Source: Mycolicibacterium brumae (GTDB lineage: Bacteria; Actinomycetota; Actinomycetes; Mycobacteriales; Mycobacteriaceae). Taken from it: a stretch of DNA of 64,000 bases. Numbering within the stretch: the stretch's first letter is position 1; each line of letters starts with the position of its first letter. A model generated the notes under the pieces. The model had not been told where the DNA came from, ran no database searches, and saw only the letters and a list, made by a program, of their open reading frames with translations. Both the position numbers and the translations under genes were made by a program. Shown one piece after another: positions 63,252 through 64,000 of this stretch. The stretch lies in assembly GCF_025215495.1 (NCBI RefSeq), contig NZ_CP104302.1, positions 372,001-436,000 on the forward strand, given 5' to 3'.

Positions 63252-64000
63252 CTAGACCGTCAGCGCGACCGACGCCTCGGCCGTGTAGCACAGGAACGTC
63301 ATCGTCTCCTGCAGGTACAGCTGGACCGTGTCGGCGTCGTGCGAGAGGTAGCCGATGCTGACATCGGAACCCAGCCGCAGATCGAAATCACCACCGCGGG
63401 TGGACAATACGAACGCGCCGTCGATCGCGGGCGCCCAGATGATCTCGCCGTCCACCAGCCGGCGCAGGTGCTCCCGGATCGGGTAGCCGTTCGCGGTCTC
63501 CTCACTGACCCGGGTGTAGGCGTCCGCGGACAGCAGCACCGCGTACGGGCCGTCCACACCGGCGAGCCGCAGTTCGGTCATCGCCTGGGAGACCACGTCG
63601 GGGAACTCCCGGGTGTCCTCCGGGAGCTTCAGCGGCGGGTTGGAGCTCAGCGTGCGGATCCCCGCGATGCCGGCCTGCGGGTAGCCCTCGAAGATGGCGC
63701 GGTCCTCGGTGACGGCCAGCGTGCGGGCGGCCTCCTTGACCGGGTCCCAGTCGGAGTCTTCCGCGCCGCGCTCCACGTCGTCGATGTCGACGCGGTTCAG
63801 CGTGAACGGCACCCGCAGTCGCACCAGCGGCTGGGATTCGCGCAGGTGCGCCACCACACCGTCGGCGGGGGCGTCGACGTCGCGCAGGTGCCCGGTGCCG
63901 ATCGCCGCGGCGGCCACCCCGGCGTCGCAGTTGTTGACGTCGACCACCCGGCGGCCGGCGATGTAGCGCTTGAAGGTGCGGCTGGCTTCCAGCTCGATCT
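63252..64000 (-). CDS. enc: Encapsulin shell protein (Cfp29-type, family 1), 5' end outside the window
   Basis: At least 248 residues are visible, reading from the window edge IELEASRTFKRYIAGRRVVDV to the end FLCYTAEASVALTV. The HK97-fold segments PLVRLRVPFTLNRVDIDDVERG, GYPIREHLRRLVDGEIIWAPAIDGAFVLSTRGGDFDL and YLQETMTFLCYTAEASVAL match mycobacterial encapsulin Cfp29 (Rv0798c) closely. It forms a T=1 protein cage that loads cargo bearing a C-terminal tag, typically DyP peroxidase, whose gene would be expected just upstream, beyond the window. Only about 16-20 N-terminal residues are missing. Confidence 0.95.
   Translation of the reverse strand, partial: IELEASRTFKRYIAGRRVVDVNNCDAGVAAAAIGTGHLRDVDAPADGVVAHLRESQPLVRLRVPFTLNRVDIDDVERGAEDSDWDPVKEAARTLAVTEDRAIFEGYPQAGIAGIRTLSSNPPLKLPEDTREFPDVVSQAMTELRLAGVDGPYAVLLSADAYTRVSEETANGYPIREHLRRLVDGEIIWAPAIDGAFVLSTRGGDFDLRLGSDVSIGYLSHDADTVQLYLQETMTFLCYTAEASVALTV

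Overview
The window is high-GC actinobacterial DNA and almost certainly comes from a Mycobacterium/Mycolicibacterium chromosome. It carries CarD, an LpqE-type lipoprotein, a PPE protein, a 13E12 (DUF222-HNH) endonuclease gene, PhoPR, AhpCD, an F420-dependent oxidoreductase, a mycothiol-era hydroquinone reductase and a Cfp29-type encapsulin. Many genes start with GTG and many neighbours overlap by 4 bp. Gene order matches several M. tuberculosis blocks joined together: Rv3587c-Rv3575c (1-18.9 kb), parts of Rv3565-Rv3484 (20.6-32 kb), and Rv0756c-Rv0798c (36.5-64 kb). It therefore looks like a rearranged relative rather than M. tuberculosis itself. These homology statements come from memory of the families, not from a search.

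Layout. 1-9.6 kb: end of an MmpL transporter, a membrane-anchored protein, a DUF559 endonuclease-like gene between two 93-bp repeats, then disA-radA-lpqE on the minus strand and carD-ispD-ispF-cysS-rlmB on the plus strand. 9.6-18.9 kb: metal-related region with a permease pair, a beheaded P-type ATPase, an ArsB-like carrier, and a znuABC-type zinc importer with three near-identical operator-like boxes upstream. 19-34.5 kb: 13E12 gene, trehalose genes otsB and otsA, aminotransferase, M15 peptidase, an internally deleted hydratase, two secreted two-cysteine proteins, ahpCD, F420 oxidoreductase, IlvX-like protein, an LCP cell-wall ligase, a universal stress protein and an amino acid permease. 34.6-41.4 kb: DUF899/TetR pair, tRNA-Thr, lone HNH protein, a decapeptide-repeat protein, phoPR, HIT protein, purD. 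41.7-45.1 kb: an unknown secreted protein and a PPE protein diverging from an IdeR-like iron box. 45.5-64 kb: purB, purC, ptrB, purSQ with interspersed accessory genes, two insertion sequences and the encapsulin gene, which runs off the end.

Two insertion sequences can be delimited to the base. An IS3-family element (53222-54503, 3-bp GAG duplication) has cut off the last codons of ptrB and supplies the new stop codon. An IS1549/IS1634-type element (59635-61453) is bordered by 58-bp direct repeats and sits in an already decayed gene.

The most unusual structure is a pair of roughly 300-bp intergenic arrays (45153-45448 and 55439-55785). Both lie between convergent genes. In each, twelve GTGAGA/TCTCAC hexamers sit in mirror symmetry at the same distances (20, 50, 70, 90, 120 and 140 bp) from a shared core. 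I know of no described element with this geometry.
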